Shown one piece after another: positions 1 to 8,472 of a stretch of 37,855 nucleotides of DNA (position 1 is its first letter; each line of letters begins with the position of its first letter). Source of the DNA: Candidatus Rokuibacteriota bacterium (GTDB taxonomy: Bacteria > Methylomirabilota > Methylomirabilia > Rokubacteriales > CSP1-6); contig QHSC01000089.1 of the NCBI GenBank assembly GCA_003220345.1, positions 1,790 to 39,644 on the forward strand, given 5' to 3'. A program made the translations under genes and the position numbers. Below the pieces are notes generated by a model. That model was not told the DNA's origin. It was given only the letters and a program-made list of their open reading frames with translations, and made no database searches.

Positions 1-402
1 ATCGCGTTCTACGTCTATCTGCGGCGAAGCCTCGTGGGCAAGGCCATTCGCGCCCTCATGGAAGAGTCGGAGGGGGCCCAGCTCGTGGGCGTCAACCTGA
101 CCCGGCTCCACGGCATCTGCTTCGGTCTGGGCGTGGCCATGGCCGCGGTCACGGGCTCCCTGATCAGCATGCTCTTCGAGCTGACGCCCTTCGTGGGGCT
201 GCCCTATACCGTGACCGCGCTCGTCGTCGTCATCCTGGGCGGTCTCGGCAATGTCGCGGGAAGCCTGCTCGCCGCCCTGCTGCTCGGGGTGGTGGAAACG
301 GTGGGCGTGTACCTCGCCTCGTCGGATATCCGGCTCATCTCCTCGTACGCCGTGCTCTCTCTCATCTTGATCCTCAAGCCCGCGGGCCTCTTTGGCCGCT
401 AG
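1..402 (+). CDS. livH: Branched-chain amino acid-type ABC transporter permease LivH, C-terminal part
   Basis: The gene enters from the left edge; 133 residues of its C-terminal part are visible and it has no start in the window. It is an inner-membrane permease of the LivH family, which pairs with LivM to form the channel of a HAAT-type ABC importer. The visible part has the conserved cytoplasmic stretch around residues 10-37 (KAIRAL, then GVNLTRLH) that contacts the ATPases, followed by hydrophobic segments and the family's glycine-rich VVVILGGLGNVAGS motif. It ends in KPAGLFGR, the usual LivH C-terminus. The next gene, livM, starts 11 nt before its stop, so the two are translationally coupled. 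The matching LivK, LivG and LivF are not between here and tatD and presumably lie upstream of the window. Substrate unknown. Confidence 0.93.
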   Translation: MAFYVYLRRSLVGKAIRALMEESEGAQLVGVNLTRLHGICFGLGVAMAAVTGSLISMLFELTPFVGLPYTVTALVVVILGGLGNVAGSLLAALLLGVVETVGVYLASSDIRLISSYAVLSLILILKPAGLFGR

Positions 403-1297
403 CCGCGTCCTGCTTGCCGCCGTGGCTCTGGCGCTCGCGGCCGCGCCATGGCTCGTCACCGGCTATCAGCGCTCCCTCCTCCTCGCCATCCTGGCCGACA
501 TCGCGCTCGCCGTGTCGTGGGCGTTCTTCTCCGGGCCCACGCGGTACCTCTCGCTGGCCACCGGGGCATTCTTCGGCGCCGGCGCCTACGCGACAGCCGT
601 GGTGGGCGGGCGACTCGCGTGGCCGCTCCCCGTGCTGGCCGGCGCGGCCGTGGGCGGCGCCATGGCCCTCGTCGTCGGCGCCCTGGCGCTGCGACTGCGC
701 GGGCCGTACTTCGCCGTCTTCACCTTCGGACTCGCGGAGCTGGCCAAGCACACGCTGATCTGGTACGAGACGCGCGTGACGGGCACGGTGGGGCGGCTGC
801 TCCTCTCTCCGCCGGAGCCGTGGACGCTCTACTACACGGTGCTCGGCCTGGCGGGGCTCGCGGTGGTCACGGCGCTCCTCCTGCGCCGCTCGCGCTGGGG
901 ATACGCGCTCGTCGGCATCGGAGAGGACGAGGAGCGCGCCTTGACCCTCGGGATCGACACGACGCGGGTGAAGGTCGGGACCTTCGCCCTCAGCGCCGCC
1001 TTCATGGGCGCGGTCGGCGCGGCCATGGCGCCGCGCTGGACCTATCTCGATCCCCAGGTCTTCAACCCGCTCGTCTCGTTCCAGACGGTGATCATGGCCC
1101 TGGTGGGCGGAGCCACCACCGTGGTGGGGCCGGCGCTCGGAGCCGCGTTCCTCGGTCTGGTCTCGGAGCTCTTCCTGCTCCGGTTCCGCTATGCGTACAT
1201 GCTCGCCCTGGGGCTGACCCTCATCGCGGTCGTGGTGGCGTTCCCCTCGGGACTCGCAGGCATCGGGCGGCGGGCGCCGCGCGAGCGTCCGGACTGA
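392..1297 (+). CDS. livM: Branched-chain amino acid-type ABC transporter permease LivM
   Basis: A 301-residue, strongly hydrophobic inner-membrane permease and partner of the preceding LivH. Near residues 52-67 it has the LivM signature for the substrate path (YLSLATGAFFGAGAYA), and around residues 95-110 the RLRGPYFAVFTFGLAEL segment typical of the family. A cytoplasmic coupling loop follows (GEDEERALTLGIDTTRVK), then the glycine-rich MALVGGATTVVGP motif near residue 235. The start is TTG at 392, overlapping the livH stop by 11 nt; this overlap and the family N-terminus support it. It is likely the last transporter gene of this operon, because an unrelated membrane protein starts 2 nt after its stop. 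Family call firm; transported solute cannot be read from sequence. Confidence 0.93.
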   Translation: MAASRVLLAAVALALAAAPWLVTGYQRSLLLAILADIALAVSWAFFSGPTRYLSLATGAFFGAGAYATAVVGGRLAWPLPVLAGAAVGGAMALVVGALALRLRGPYFAVFTFGLAELAKHTLIWYETRVTGTVGRLLLSPPEPWTLYYTVLGLAGLAVVTALLLRRSRWGYALVGIGEDEERALTLGIDTTRVKVGTFALSAAFMGAVGAAMAPRWTYLDPQVFNPLVSFQTVIMALVGGATTVVGPALGAAFLGLVSELFLLRFRYAYMLALGLTLIAVVVAFPSGLAGIGRRAPRERPD

Positions 1298-1299
1298 GC

Positions 1300-2286
1300 A
1301 TGGCCAGGCCACTTCTCCGCTGGGTGAAGCGCTGGGGCGTCTCGGTCTTCTCGCTCAGCCTGGGCCTCGCCACTCTCTTCGTCTTTCGCCGCGGGCTGCC
1401 GCACGTGGGCTGGATCGTCGGCTACCTCTTGCTGCTGTGGCTGCTCATCGTGGTGGTGGCTGAGCTGCGGGCGCCGCTCGAATCCAAGCGACAGCGTCTC
1501 GTCGTGGACGCCGTCGACTACGTCATCCAGTCCCTATACCACGGGCTCCTCCTCTTCGTGCTGCCCGCCTACTGGGCGAGCGCGACCCTCGATTCGGTCA
1601 ATGTCGTCTTTCTGGTCGGCGTCGTGGCGGGTGCGCTCGTCACGGCCATCGATCCTTGGTACTCGGCGATCGTGCATCCGCGGCCCTGGCTCAACCAGCT
1701 CCTGCTCGGCTTCTCGATCTTCGCCGCCCTCAACGTGGCGCTGCCCCTCCTGCGCATCAAGCCCATCTTTGCCCTCGAGGGCGCCGCCGCGCTCTCGCTC
1801 CTGGCCATGACCCCGGTCTTCCGCGACCGCGGCGCGTTGACATGGCCGCGGGCCCATAGCCGGGCCGTGGCCCTCGCCGTGGTGGCCATGGTCGCGGTGT
1901 GGTTCGGGCGCGCGGCTGTGCCGCCGGCGCCGCTCTTCGTCGCGAGGGCCACGGTGGCTCGCGATGTCACCATGCTCGAGCCGCTGGAGCCCGTGTCGAG
2001 TCCAATCCCGGCGTCCTCCGTGGCGACATGGGGCGGCCTGACCGCGTATACGGCCGTGTATGCGCCGGCCGGTCTCGAGCAGGCCATCAGCCACCGGTGG
2101 TGGAAAGATGGCCGGCTCATCGGGATCGCGCCGCTCTCCCCGGTGCGCGGGGGGCGCAAGGAAGGCTTCCGCACCTACTCGAAGAAGACGGACCTGAAGC
2201 CTCCGTACCAAGGCCGCTACCACGTTGACGTCGTGACCGCCTCCGGCCAGCTCATCGGCCGTCTCCGCTTCACCATCTCGCCCTAG
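1300..2286 (+). CDS. DUF5924/DUF2914 membrane protein
   Basis: A 328-residue protein with an N-terminal half of about six or seven hydrophobic segments (residues 15-200) and a soluble C-terminal domain (about 235-328). The C-terminal part has the DUF2914 hallmarks: aromatic and basic HRWWKDGRL, then GFRTYSKKT, then a terminal strand pair with GRYHVDVVTASGQLIGR. In this family the C-terminal domain is thought to be extracytoplasmic, but no activity is established. ATG at 1300 lies 2 nt after the livM stop without a clear ribosome-binding site, so translation is probably coupled to livM. A much longer frame is open upstream on the same strand, but it reads as shadow of livM. Function unknown; a role with the transporter is only suggested by position. 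Confidence 0.82.
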   Translation: MARPLLRWVKRWGVSVFSLSLGLATLFVFRRGLPHVGWIVGYLLLLWLLIVVVAELRAPLESKRQRLVVDAVDYVIQSLYHGLLLFVLPAYWASATLDSVNVVFLVGVVAGALVTAIDPWYSAIVHPRPWLNQLLLGFSIFAALNVALPLLRIKPIFALEGAAALSLLAMTPVFRDRGALTWPRAHSRAVALAVVAMVAVWFGRAAVPPAPLFVARATVARDVTMLEPLEPVSSPIPASSVATWGGLTAYTAVYAPAGLEQAISHRWWKDGRLIGIAPLSPVRGGRKEGFRTYSKKTDLKPPYQGRYHVDVVTASGQLIGRLRFTISP

Positions 2287-2290
2287 ACGG

Positions 2291-2296
2291 TATGAT
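2291..2296 (+). promoter_or_regulatory. Candidate -10 box of tatD (possible leaderless transcript)
   Basis: TATGAT lies 9 nt before the tatD ATG (6 nt before an adjacent in-frame TTG). A TTCACC at 2269-2274 gives a 16-nt spacer as a weak -35. No Shine-Dalgarno sequence is present, so the mRNA may begin at or just before the start codon. Confidence 0.4.
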
Positions 2297-2305
2297 GGAC
2301 GCTTG

Positions 2306-3082
2306 ATGCTCTTCGACACCCACGCGCATCTGCATTTCCCCGACTTCGCCGATGACCTCGACGCCGTGCTCGAGCGGGCTCGCGCCGAGGGCGTGCGCGG
2401 CATGGTGACGATCGGCACCGATCGCGAGACCAACCGCGCCGTCGTGGAGCTGGCGGGGCGGTGGCCCGACGTCTGGGCGACGGTGGGCATCCATCCTCAC
2501 GACGCGGCCGAAGCGACGGAGGCGGACTTCGAGGAGATGGAGGGGCTCGCGCGCTCCGAGGCCAAGGTCGTCGGCCTGGGCGAGATGGGGCTCGACTTCT
2601 TCCGCAATCTCTCTCCGCGGGATGTCCAGGAGAGCGTCTTCCGTCGCCAGCTCGTCATGGCGCGCGCCGTCGCCAAGCCCGTGGTCATCCACTGCCGGGA
2701 CGCGCACGCGGAGACCCTCGCCATTCTTCGCGACGAGAAGGCGGGAGAGACGGGCGGGGTCATGCACTGCTTCTCGGGCGATGTCGAGGTCGCCCGGCGC
2801 TGTCTCGACCTGGGGCTGTTGATCTCGCTGGCCGGTCCCGTCACCTACAAGAACGCGCGCGCGCTCCCCGACGTCGCGCGGTTCGTGCCCGCGGACCATC
2901 TCGTGGTCGAGACCGATTGTCCCTACCTGCCGCCCACGCCCCACCGCGGCAAGCGCAACGAGCCCGCCTACGTCGCGCTGACCGCGGCCCGGATCGCCGA
3001 GCTGCGGAATGTGGACGCGGCGGAGCTCGGCGAGGTGACCACGCGGAATGCCGCGCGGCTCTTTCGCCTCCGTCTCGACTAG
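2306..3082 (+). CDS. tatD: TatD family metal-dependent hydrolase (deoxyribonuclease)
   Basis: A 258-residue TatD/YcfH-type amidohydrolase-fold enzyme; the family acts as cytoplasmic metal-dependent 3'-5' DNA exonucleases. All motifs are present: metal-binding DTHAH (residues 4-8), GIHPH near 68, GEMGLDFF near 93 with the bridging glutamate, VIHCRDA near 129, HCFSG near 152, and ETDCPYLPPTPHRGKRNEP around 203-221, which holds the last metal aspartate and the family's arginine-rich loop. Length is normal for the family. ATG at 2306 is preferred over the in-frame TTG at 2303 because family members start MLFDTHAH. There is no Shine-Dalgarno sequence, but a good -10 hexamer lies just upstream, so this may be a leaderless single gene. 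Precise substrate unproven. Confidence 0.93.
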   Translation: MLFDTHAHLHFPDFADDLDAVLERARAEGVRGMVTIGTDRETNRAVVELAGRWPDVWATVGIHPHDAAEATEADFEEMEGLARSEAKVVGLGEMGLDFFRNLSPRDVQESVFRRQLVMARAVAKPVVIHCRDAHAETLAILRDEKAGETGGVMHCFSGDVEVARRCLDLGLLISLAGPVTYKNARALPDVARFVPADHLVVETDCPYLPPTPHRGKRNEPAYVALTAARIAELRNVDAAELGEVTTRNAARLFRLRLD

Positions 3083-3120
3083 CCCACGAGCCTGTCCGAG
3101 TAATTCCCCAGTCGCCCGAG

Positions 3121-3390
3121 TTATTTCTTGGAGAGGATGGCGCGGGCGGCCTCGGCCTCGTCGGGGGGCACGAGGATCACGATCTCGCCCTGCGCACCCA
3201 CGCTGAAGGGATGGACGGACTGGGCGAGGCGACTGCGCAGGACCACCCGGATGCTCTCGCTCTCGAGGAGGCTGCGCACGACCATCGCTTCGAGCTGATT
3301 GGCGCAGCGGCACACCTCGGTGAAGCCGACTTCAGGCTCGGGGGGGCGGCGAGCTCCGGGGAACGGGATGACCTTGCCCCGCCGCCTCAT
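3121..3390 (-). CDS. DUF2007 domain protein
   Basis: A small 89-residue protein. After a basic, proline-rich start (residues 1-20), the rest looks like a DUF2007 domain: EVCRCANQLEAMVVRSLLES, then a hydrophobic strand with arginines (IRVVLRSR), and a terminal EIVILVPPDEAEAARAIL. The family was described as putative signal-transducing proteins and has a fold related to PII-like or ACT-type sandwiches; no biochemical function is known. Its ATG overlaps the stop of the deacetylase-like gene upstream (ATGA), so it is translated as the second cistron of that pair. The shared operon suggests a link but does not say which. Confidence 0.78.
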   Translation of the reverse strand: MRRRGKVIPFPGARRPPEPEVGFTEVCRCANQLEAMVVRSLLESESIRVVLRSRLAQSVHPFSVGAQGEIVILVPPDEAEAARAILSKK

Positions 3391-4256
3391 CGCGACGACC
3401 TGTACCACTCGTAGATGTCCTCGCCCGTGGTGAACCACACGCCCTTCTTCTTGCGCATGTAGTCGTACGCCGCCTCGAAATACTTGATCCGGTGCGGCAC
3501 GCCCGAGATGTACGGATGCACGGCGAGGGCCATCACCCGCGGGTTCTTGGCGCCTTCCGCGTAGAGCCGGTCGAACTGGTCCTTGACCCGTTGCAGCCAT
3601 TCGGACGAGGTGTGGTGCTGGATCACCATCATGGGAATGTCGTTGAGCTCGATCGAGTACGGCACGGAGACGAGACGGCCCGCGGCGGTGCGGATCTCGT
3701 AGGGCTGATCGTCGTTGACCCAGTCGGAGACGTACTCGATGCCCTCGGCGGCCAGATGGTCGAGCGTCTCCCACGTCTCCGTGAGGCCCGGCCCGAGCCA
3801 GCCCTTGGGCTTCCGGCCCGTGAACTTCGTCAGCATCTCGATCGACTGGCGGATGGCCGCGCGCTGGTCGGGCAGGAGATGCATGGCGCCCTGGATCACG
3901 CCATGGGCCATGAACTCCCATCCCGCCTCGAGCATGGCCCGCGCCACGGGCTCGTAGGACTCGATAACATGAGCGTTGATGGCGGTGGTCGCGCGCAGCT
4001 TCCGCTTGGCGAGCGCCTCGAGAAGCCGCCAGAAGCCCACGCGCATGCCGTAGTCGTGCCAGGCCCAGTTCGGCACGTCGGGCACGGCGCTCACGCCCTG
4101 GGGAGCGGTCAGATACTGGCGGGCCATCGCCTTCTCGATGTCCCACTCCTCGACGTTGACGATGGTCCACACGGCGATGCGGGCGCCCTTGGGCAGCTTC
4201 CACACGGGACGGCTCGCCATCGGCGAGTAGTCGAAGCGTTCGCCTGGCAGCTTCAC
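3387..4256 (-). CDS. Polysaccharide deacetylase family (PuuE-like) hydrolase
   Basis: A 289-residue protein of the NodB-fold deacetylase superfamily, closest in style to the PuuE/allantoinase-like branch. Supporting segments are IAVWTIVNVEEWD (about 27-39), the YGMRVGFWRLLEAL helix, ATTAINAHV near 91, and the metal-site histidine segment WEFMAHGVIQGAMH (113-126). Then come KPKGWLGPGLTETWETLDHLA, and VMALAVHPYISGVPHR near 241-256, which holds the late catalytic histidine. It probably hydrolyses a C-N bond in a small amide or N-acetyl compound in the cytoplasm, as no signal peptide is seen. GTG at 4256 is chosen because AAGGAGG sits 5 nt upstream of it. Transcribed divergently from the amidohydrolase at 4380 and coupled to the DUF2007 gene. 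Confidence 0.85.
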   Translation of the reverse strand: MKLPGERFDYSPMASRPVWKLPKGARIAVWTIVNVEEWDIEKAMARQYLTAPQGVSAVPDVPNWAWHDYGMRVGFWRLLEALAKRKLRATTAINAHVIESYEPVARAMLEAGWEFMAHGVIQGAMHLLPDQRAAIRQSIEMLTKFTGRKPKGWLGPGLTETWETLDHLAAEGIEYVSDWVNDDQPYEIRTAAGRLVSVPYSIELNDIPMMVIQHHTSSEWLQRVKDQFDRLYAEGAKNPRVMALAVHPYISGVPHRIKYFEAAYDYMRKKKGVWFTTGEDIYEWYRSSR

Positions 4257-4365
4257 TCGCTCCTCCTTCGCGGTCTGGGGCTCGGGCGCCGGGTGGCTCG
4301 GGCAGCCGCGCGCCGAACCGGCGTCCCGGTCGGCCTTGAGACTACCATCGCCCGGGCATTGAGAG

Positions 4366-4371
4366 TAGAAT
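4366..4371 (+). promoter_or_regulatory. Candidate -10 box of the amidohydrolase gene
   Basis: TAGAAT ends 8 nt before the GTG start at 4380, in the divergent gap between two genes. No convincing -35 and no Shine-Dalgarno sequence are visible, which fits a leaderless transcript. Confidence 0.35.
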
Positions 4372-4379
4372 GCCGACCC

Positions 4380-5384
4380 GTGGCCCGACCGCCGGGTATC
4401 GACGTCCACGCGCACTTCTTCCCAGAGTCTTTCATCCGGCTCATCGAGGAAGCGGGCGCGCCCTTCGGCGCCGGGATCGACCGCAGCAATCCCCAGGGCC
4501 CCGTCATCATGTTCGGCGCGTCGCGCACGGCGCCGCTCGAGCCGCGCTTCGTGGACCTGGACCTTCGCATCCGCTCGATGAATCGTCAGGGCGTGGGCGT
4601 CCAGGCCCTCTCCCTCACCGTGCCCATGGTGTACTGGGCGGACGGCCCGACAGGGACGCGTCTCTCCGCCGCCTTCAACGACGCCGCGAGCGCTGCGCAC
4701 GTGGCGTACCCGGACCGGTTCGTGGGCTGCGCCATGCTGCCCATGCAAGATCCCCTGCGCGCCCTCGAAGAGCTCGATCGCGCGGCCGGGCTCCCGGGCA
4801 TCCGTGGCGTCTACATGGGCACCAACGTGAGCGGCCGCGAGCTGTCCGATCCGGAGTTCCTTCCGATCTTCGAGCGCGCGGCCGCCCTCCGCCTGCCCGT
4901 GCTCCTGCATCCGCTTCGCGTCGTGGGCGCCGAGCGCCTGCAGCCGTTCTACCTCGGCAATCTCCTCGGCAATCCCTTCGACACCGCCATCGCCGCCGCC
5001 CACCTCGTCTTCGGCGGCGTCCTCGACCGGTTGCCCAAGCTCGAGGTGTGCCTGCCCCATGCGGGCGGAGCGCTGCCTTACCTGCACGGCCGGCTCCGGC
5101 ACGGCCAGCGGGTGCGCCCGGAGGCGCAGAAGCGCGCGAAGAAGCCGTTCAGCTCCTACCTGCGCCGCTTCACCTACGACATCATCAGCCACGACCCGGG
5201 CGCGCTGCGATATCTCGTGGCCACCGTGGGCGCAGATCGCGTGATGCTCGGCACCGATTTCTGCTTCGACATGGGCTATGACCGGCCGCGCGCCGTCATC
5301 GAGTCCAAGGCCGCCGGGCTCAATCGAAAGGATCAGGATCGCGTGGTGCGTGACAATGCCGCCCGCCTGCTGCGCCTGAGGTAG
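4380..5384 (+). CDS. Amidohydrolase family protein (ACMSD-type, amidohydrolase 2)
   Basis: A 334-residue TIM-barrel metalloenzyme of the ACMSD/amidohydrolase-2 family, which mostly contains nonoxidative decarboxylases and hydrolases of aromatic or dienoic acids. Metal and active-site residues are visible: HxH at H10 and H12 (DVHAHFF), H177 in LLHP, H227 in CLPHAGG, and D293 in LGTDF. GTG at 4380 is chosen because members start just before the HAH motif; an in-frame TTG at 4359 is the alternative. Seven nt after its stop begins livH, and its end carries that gene's ribosome-binding site, so it probably heads the transporter operon. This suggests that the imported solute, or a product of it, is its substrate. 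Confidence 0.88.
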   Translation: MARPPGIDVHAHFFPESFIRLIEEAGAPFGAGIDRSNPQGPVIMFGASRTAPLEPRFVDLDLRIRSMNRQGVGVQALSLTVPMVYWADGPTGTRLSAAFNDAASAAHVAYPDRFVGCAMLPMQDPLRALEELDRAAGLPGIRGVYMGTNVSGRELSDPEFLPIFERAAALRLPVLLHPLRVVGAERLQPFYLGNLLGNPFDTAIAAAHLVFGGVLDRLPKLEVCLPHAGGALPYLHGRLRHGQRVRPEAQKRAKKPFSSYLRRFTYDIISHDPGALRYLVATVGADRVMLGTDFCFDMGYDRPRAVIESKAAGLNRKDQDRVVRDNAARLLRLR

Positions 5385-5391
5385 GCGCGGC

Positions 5392-6252
5392 ATGCGGTCG
5401 GACTTCTGGATCCTCCAGACGTTCAACGGGCTGACCTACGGCGCCCTCCTCTTTCTCCTCGCGAGCGGGCTCTCCCTCATCTTCGGGGTCATGCGTGTCG
5501 TCAACATGGCGCACGGCTCCTACTTCCTCCTGGGCGGCTACATCGGGCTGACGGTGGCCCTGCGCACGAAGAGCTTCGCCATGGCCCTGGTGGCGGGCAC
5601 GGTGGCCATCGCGCTCGTGGGCATCGCCATGGAGCGTCTCTTTCTCCGGCGTCTGCGTGGCCAGGAGCTCGGGCAGGTTCTGATGACCGTCGGCTTCTCG
5701 CTGATCTTCCAGGATCTCGCGCTCCTGATCTGGGGCGGCGATCCCTACAATCTGCCCGTGCCCGCCGCGCTGAGCGGCGCCCTGCGCCTGGGCGGGATCA
5801 CGTTTCCCATCTACCGCATCTTCATCATGGGCGTGGCGGTGGCGGTGGGCCTGGGTCTCTGGCTCCTCCTGGATCGGACGCGGATGGGAGCCATGATCCG
5901 CGCCGCCGTCGACGACGGCGAGATGGCCCAGGGCGTGGGCATCAACGTGCCGCGCATCTCCCTCGTGGTCTTCGGCCTGGGCGCCGCCCTCGCCGCTCTC
6001 GGCGGCGTGGTGGGCGCGGGCTTCCTCGGCGTGTATCCCGGGGCCGATGCCGAAGTCTTGCCTTATGCCTTCGTCGTCGTGATCGTGGGCGGGCTCGGGA
6101 GCCTGCCCGGCGCCATGGCGGGCAGCCTCATCGTCGGTCTCCTCGACAATTTCGGGAAAGCCCTCTTTCCCGAGCTCGCCTACTTCACGCTCTTCGCCCC
6201 CATGGCCGTGATCCTGGCCCTGCGGCCCACCGGGCTCTTCGGCCGCGCGTGA
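5392..6252 (+). CDS. livH: Branched-chain amino acid-type ABC transporter permease LivH
   Basis: A complete 286-residue LivH permease. The N-terminal hydrophobic segment carries the family signature FNGLTYGALLFLLASGLSL, followed by VMRVVNMAHGSYFLLGGY. The coupling loop is at about residues 165-190 (RTRMGAMIRAAVDD and GINV), with the glycine-rich VVIVGGLGSLPGAMAGS near 225-245 and a terminal RPTGLFGRA. It forms the inner-membrane channel with LivM. ATG at 5392 is preceded by GAGGTAGG, which overlaps the end of the amidohydrolase gene. This begins the second, complete liv transporter in the window; it is clearly different in sequence from the first LivH at 1-402. Confidence 0.94.
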   Translation: MRSDFWILQTFNGLTYGALLFLLASGLSLIFGVMRVVNMAHGSYFLLGGYIGLTVALRTKSFAMALVAGTVAIALVGIAMERLFLRRLRGQELGQVLMTVGFSLIFQDLALLIWGGDPYNLPVPAALSGALRLGGITFPIYRIFIMGVAVAVGLGLWLLLDRTRMGAMIRAAVDDGEMAQGVGINVPRISLVVFGLGAALAALGGVVGAGFLGVYPGADAEVLPYAFVVVIVGGLGSLPGAMAGSLIVGLLDNFGKALFPELAYFTLFAPMAVILALRPTGLFGRA

Positions 6253-6277
6253 TGGCCCGCGAGCCGAGCGTGGCCTC

Positions 6278-7201
6278 GTGATCCGCCGTCGCGTTCTCTG
6301 GGCCGTCGCGGTCATGGCGGGGCTGGCCATCGTCGGGCCCTTCTTGCCCGCCTATCCGCTCACCCTTTTGACCCAGGCGCTCATCCTGGGCATTCTCGCC
6401 ATGAGTCTCGACGTGCTCCTCGGCTATACGGGGCTGCCGTCGCTCGGCCACGCCGGCTATTTCGGCGTCGCCGCCTACGCGGTGGCGCTCCTCGCCACCG
6501 AGCGCCAGGTCGGCCTCCTCGGCTGCGCCGCCGCCGGCCTCGCGCTGGCCACCCTCACCGCCGCCGTCTTCGGCATCATCGCCATCCGCGCCCGCGGCAC
6601 CTATTTCCTCATGATCACCCTCGCGCTCGGGATGGTCGTGTGGGGGCTCGCCTTTCGCTGGGTCTCCCTGACCAAGGGCGACAACGGCGTTTCCGGAGTC
6701 GCCCGGCCGGAGCTCGGCACCCTCAGCCTCTCCGCTCCGCTGCCCTTCTTCTACTTCTCGCTGGTGTGCGCGGGGGTGGCCTTCGCGCTCCTGGGACTGC
6801 TCGTCGTCTCGCCCTTCGGGCTCGGGCTCAAGGGGATCCGGGGCAGCGAGTCGCGCATGGAGGCCCTGGGCTACAACGTGTGGCTCCACAAGTACCTCGC
6901 CTTCGTGATCTCGGGTGCCTTCGCGGGCGCGGCCGGGGTCCTCTGGGCCTACTACAACGGCTTCGTGGGGCCCACCGATGTCCAGCTCCTGACCTCGGTC
7001 GAGGCCCTGCTCATGGTCGCCCTCGGCGGTCCTGGCACTCTGGTCGGCCCCGCCATCGGCGCTGGCCTCATCGTCTTCCTCAAGAACTTCGTGAGCGTCT
7101 ACACGAAGCGCTGGCTCCTCATTCTCGGCGCCGTCTACATCGGCGTCATCCTCTTCGCCCCGCATGGCGTCGTGGGCGCGCTCCGCGGCCGGCGGCGCTG
7201 A
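6278..7201 (+). CDS. livM: Branched-chain amino acid-type ABC transporter permease LivM
   Basis: A 307-residue LivM permease with about eight or nine membrane segments. Characteristic parts are the LPSLGHAGYFGVAAYA signature (about 52-67), the IRARGTYFLMITLALGMV stretch near 108-125, the loop KGIRGSESRMEALGYNVW around 186-204, and LMVALGGPGTLVGP near 245-258. It starts with GTG at 6278, 25 nt after the livH stop. In that gap a nine-codon frame (ATG at 6252) ends in a TGA that overlaps this GTG, so reinitiation may feed the gene; this is only a suggestion. It is followed 16 nt later by the binding-protein gene. Solute unknown. Confidence 0.92.
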   Translation: MIRRRVLWAVAVMAGLAIVGPFLPAYPLTLLTQALILGILAMSLDVLLGYTGLPSLGHAGYFGVAAYAVALLATERQVGLLGCAAAGLALATLTAAVFGIIAIRARGTYFLMITLALGMVVWGLAFRWVSLTKGDNGVSGVARPELGTLSLSAPLPFFYFSLVCAGVAFALLGLLVVSPFGLGLKGIRGSESRMEALGYNVWLHKYLAFVISGAFAGAAGVLWAYYNGFVGPTDVQLLTSVEALLMVALGGPGTLVGPAIGAGLIVFLKNFVSVYTKRWLLILGAVYIGVILFAPHGVVGALRGRRR

Positions 7202-7217
7202 TCATGGGAGGCCCGTC

Positions 7218-8453
7218 ATGCTGACCCGCTTGCTTGCCCTCGTCGCCACCCTGACCCTGGCCCTCGCGGGCGCGGCGCCGGCCATGGCCCAGGGCGGACC
7301 CATCAAGATCGGGCTCCTGACCCCGCTCACCGGCGCCGCCTCTGCCCTCGGCAAGGACATGCTCGGCGGCACCGAGCTCTACCTGGACGAGATCGGCCGG
7401 CAGGTGGCGGGGAGGAAGATCGAGCTCATCGTGGAGGACACCGAGGGTGTGACCGCGACGGCGCTGACCAAGGCGCGCAAGCTGGTGGACCAGGACCGCG
7501 TCCACATCCTCACGGGCGGGCTCCTCGCCTCCACGGGCTATGCCATCCACCCCTTCGCGGACGGCGCGAAGATCCCCACCACGTACCCGGTCATGTCCTC
7601 CGATGACCTGACCCAGCGCAAGCCCGCGAAGTGGGTGGTGCGGACGGGCTGGAACAGCAGCCAGTCCATGCACGCTTTCGGGGAATGGGTGGCCAAGAAC
7701 CTCAAGCACAGGAAGATCGCCGTGGTCGCCTTCGACTACGCCTTCGGCTGGGAGTCGGTGGGAGGCTTCCAGCGCACCTTCGAGGAGCAGGGCGGCCAGA
7801 TCGTGCAGAAGATCTGGGTGCCCCTGAGCACCACGGACTTCGCCCCGTTCCTCGCCCAGATCAAGCGGGATGCCGACGCCGTCTTCGCCGTCTTCTTCGG
7901 CCGCGGCTCGCTTCAGTTCGTGAAGCAGTACGCGGAATCGGGACTCAAGACCAAGCTTCCCCTCCTCGGCAACGGCACCGTCACCGACGAGTCGGTGCTG
8001 CCGCAGATGGGTGACGAGGCGCTGGGCGTCCACACGGCGCTGCACTACTCGGCCGCCCTCGACAATCCCGCCAACCAGAAATTCGCCAAGGCGTTCGAGG
8101 CCAAGATGAGCAAGGTGCCCTCCTACTACGGGGAGACCTGCTACACCAACGCGCGCTGGATCGTGGAAGCGATCAAGGCGATCAACGGCAAGGTCGAGGA
8201 CCGCGAGGCGTTTCTGGCCGCCCTCAGGAAGGTCGAGCTGAAGGACTTCCCGCGCGGCCCCGTCGTCATCGACCGCTGGGGCAATCCCATCCAGAACATC
8301 TACGTGCGCAAGGTCGAGCGTGTGGGCGGCCATCTCCAGAACAGCGTGCTCTTCACCTACCCGACTGTGAGCCAGTTCTGGAAGTACAACCCGGAGGAGT
8401 TCCTGAAGCAGCCCCTCTACACGCGCGACCATCCCCCATGCAAGTACTGCTAG
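7218..8453 (+). CDS. livK: ABC transporter substrate-binding protein (LivK-type, Peripla_BP_6)
   Basis: A 411-residue periplasmic solute-binding protein. The N-terminal 24 residues form a Sec signal peptide (arginine, hydrophobic core, then APAMA before the cut at about 24/25). The mature start IKIGLLTPLTGAASALG is the classic type-I LivJ/LivK binding-fold opening. Further marks are EDTEGVTATALTKARKLV, then KIAVVAFDYAFGW and LLGNGTVTDE. GGGAGG lies 7 nt before the ATG at 7218. Its C-terminus is unusual, ending in CKYC, a terminal CxxC in an otherwise cysteine-poor exported protein. Two strong hairpins follow the gene, separating it from livG. The ligand cannot be told from sequence; the neighbouring amidohydrolase suggests a carboxylate or amide. 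Confidence 0.93.
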   Translation: MLTRLLALVATLTLALAGAAPAMAQGGPIKIGLLTPLTGAASALGKDMLGGTELYLDEIGRQVAGRKIELIVEDTEGVTATALTKARKLVDQDRVHILTGGLLASTGYAIHPFADGAKIPTTYPVMSSDDLTQRKPAKWVVRTGWNSSQSMHAFGEWVAKNLKHRKIAVVAFDYAFGWESVGGFQRTFEEQGGQIVQKIWVPLSTTDFAPFLAQIKRDADAVFAVFFGRGSLQFVKQYAESGLKTKLPLLGNGTVTDESVLPQMGDEALGVHTALHYSAALDNPANQKFAKAFEAKMSKVPSYYGETCYTNARWIVEAIKAINGKVEDREAFLAALRKVELKDFPRGPVVIDRWGNPIQNIYVRKVERVGGHLQNSVLFTYPTVSQFWKYNPEEFLKQPLYTRDHPPCKYC

Positions 8454-8472
8454 CAGCCGCCCCCTCACCCTG

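Noticed and set aside
448-1299. Long upstream extension of the DUF5924/DUF2914 gene, in frame through livM
   Set aside because: The extension is arginine- and glycine-rich shadow of livM; the protein sense begins at the ATG at 1300, 2 nt after livM.
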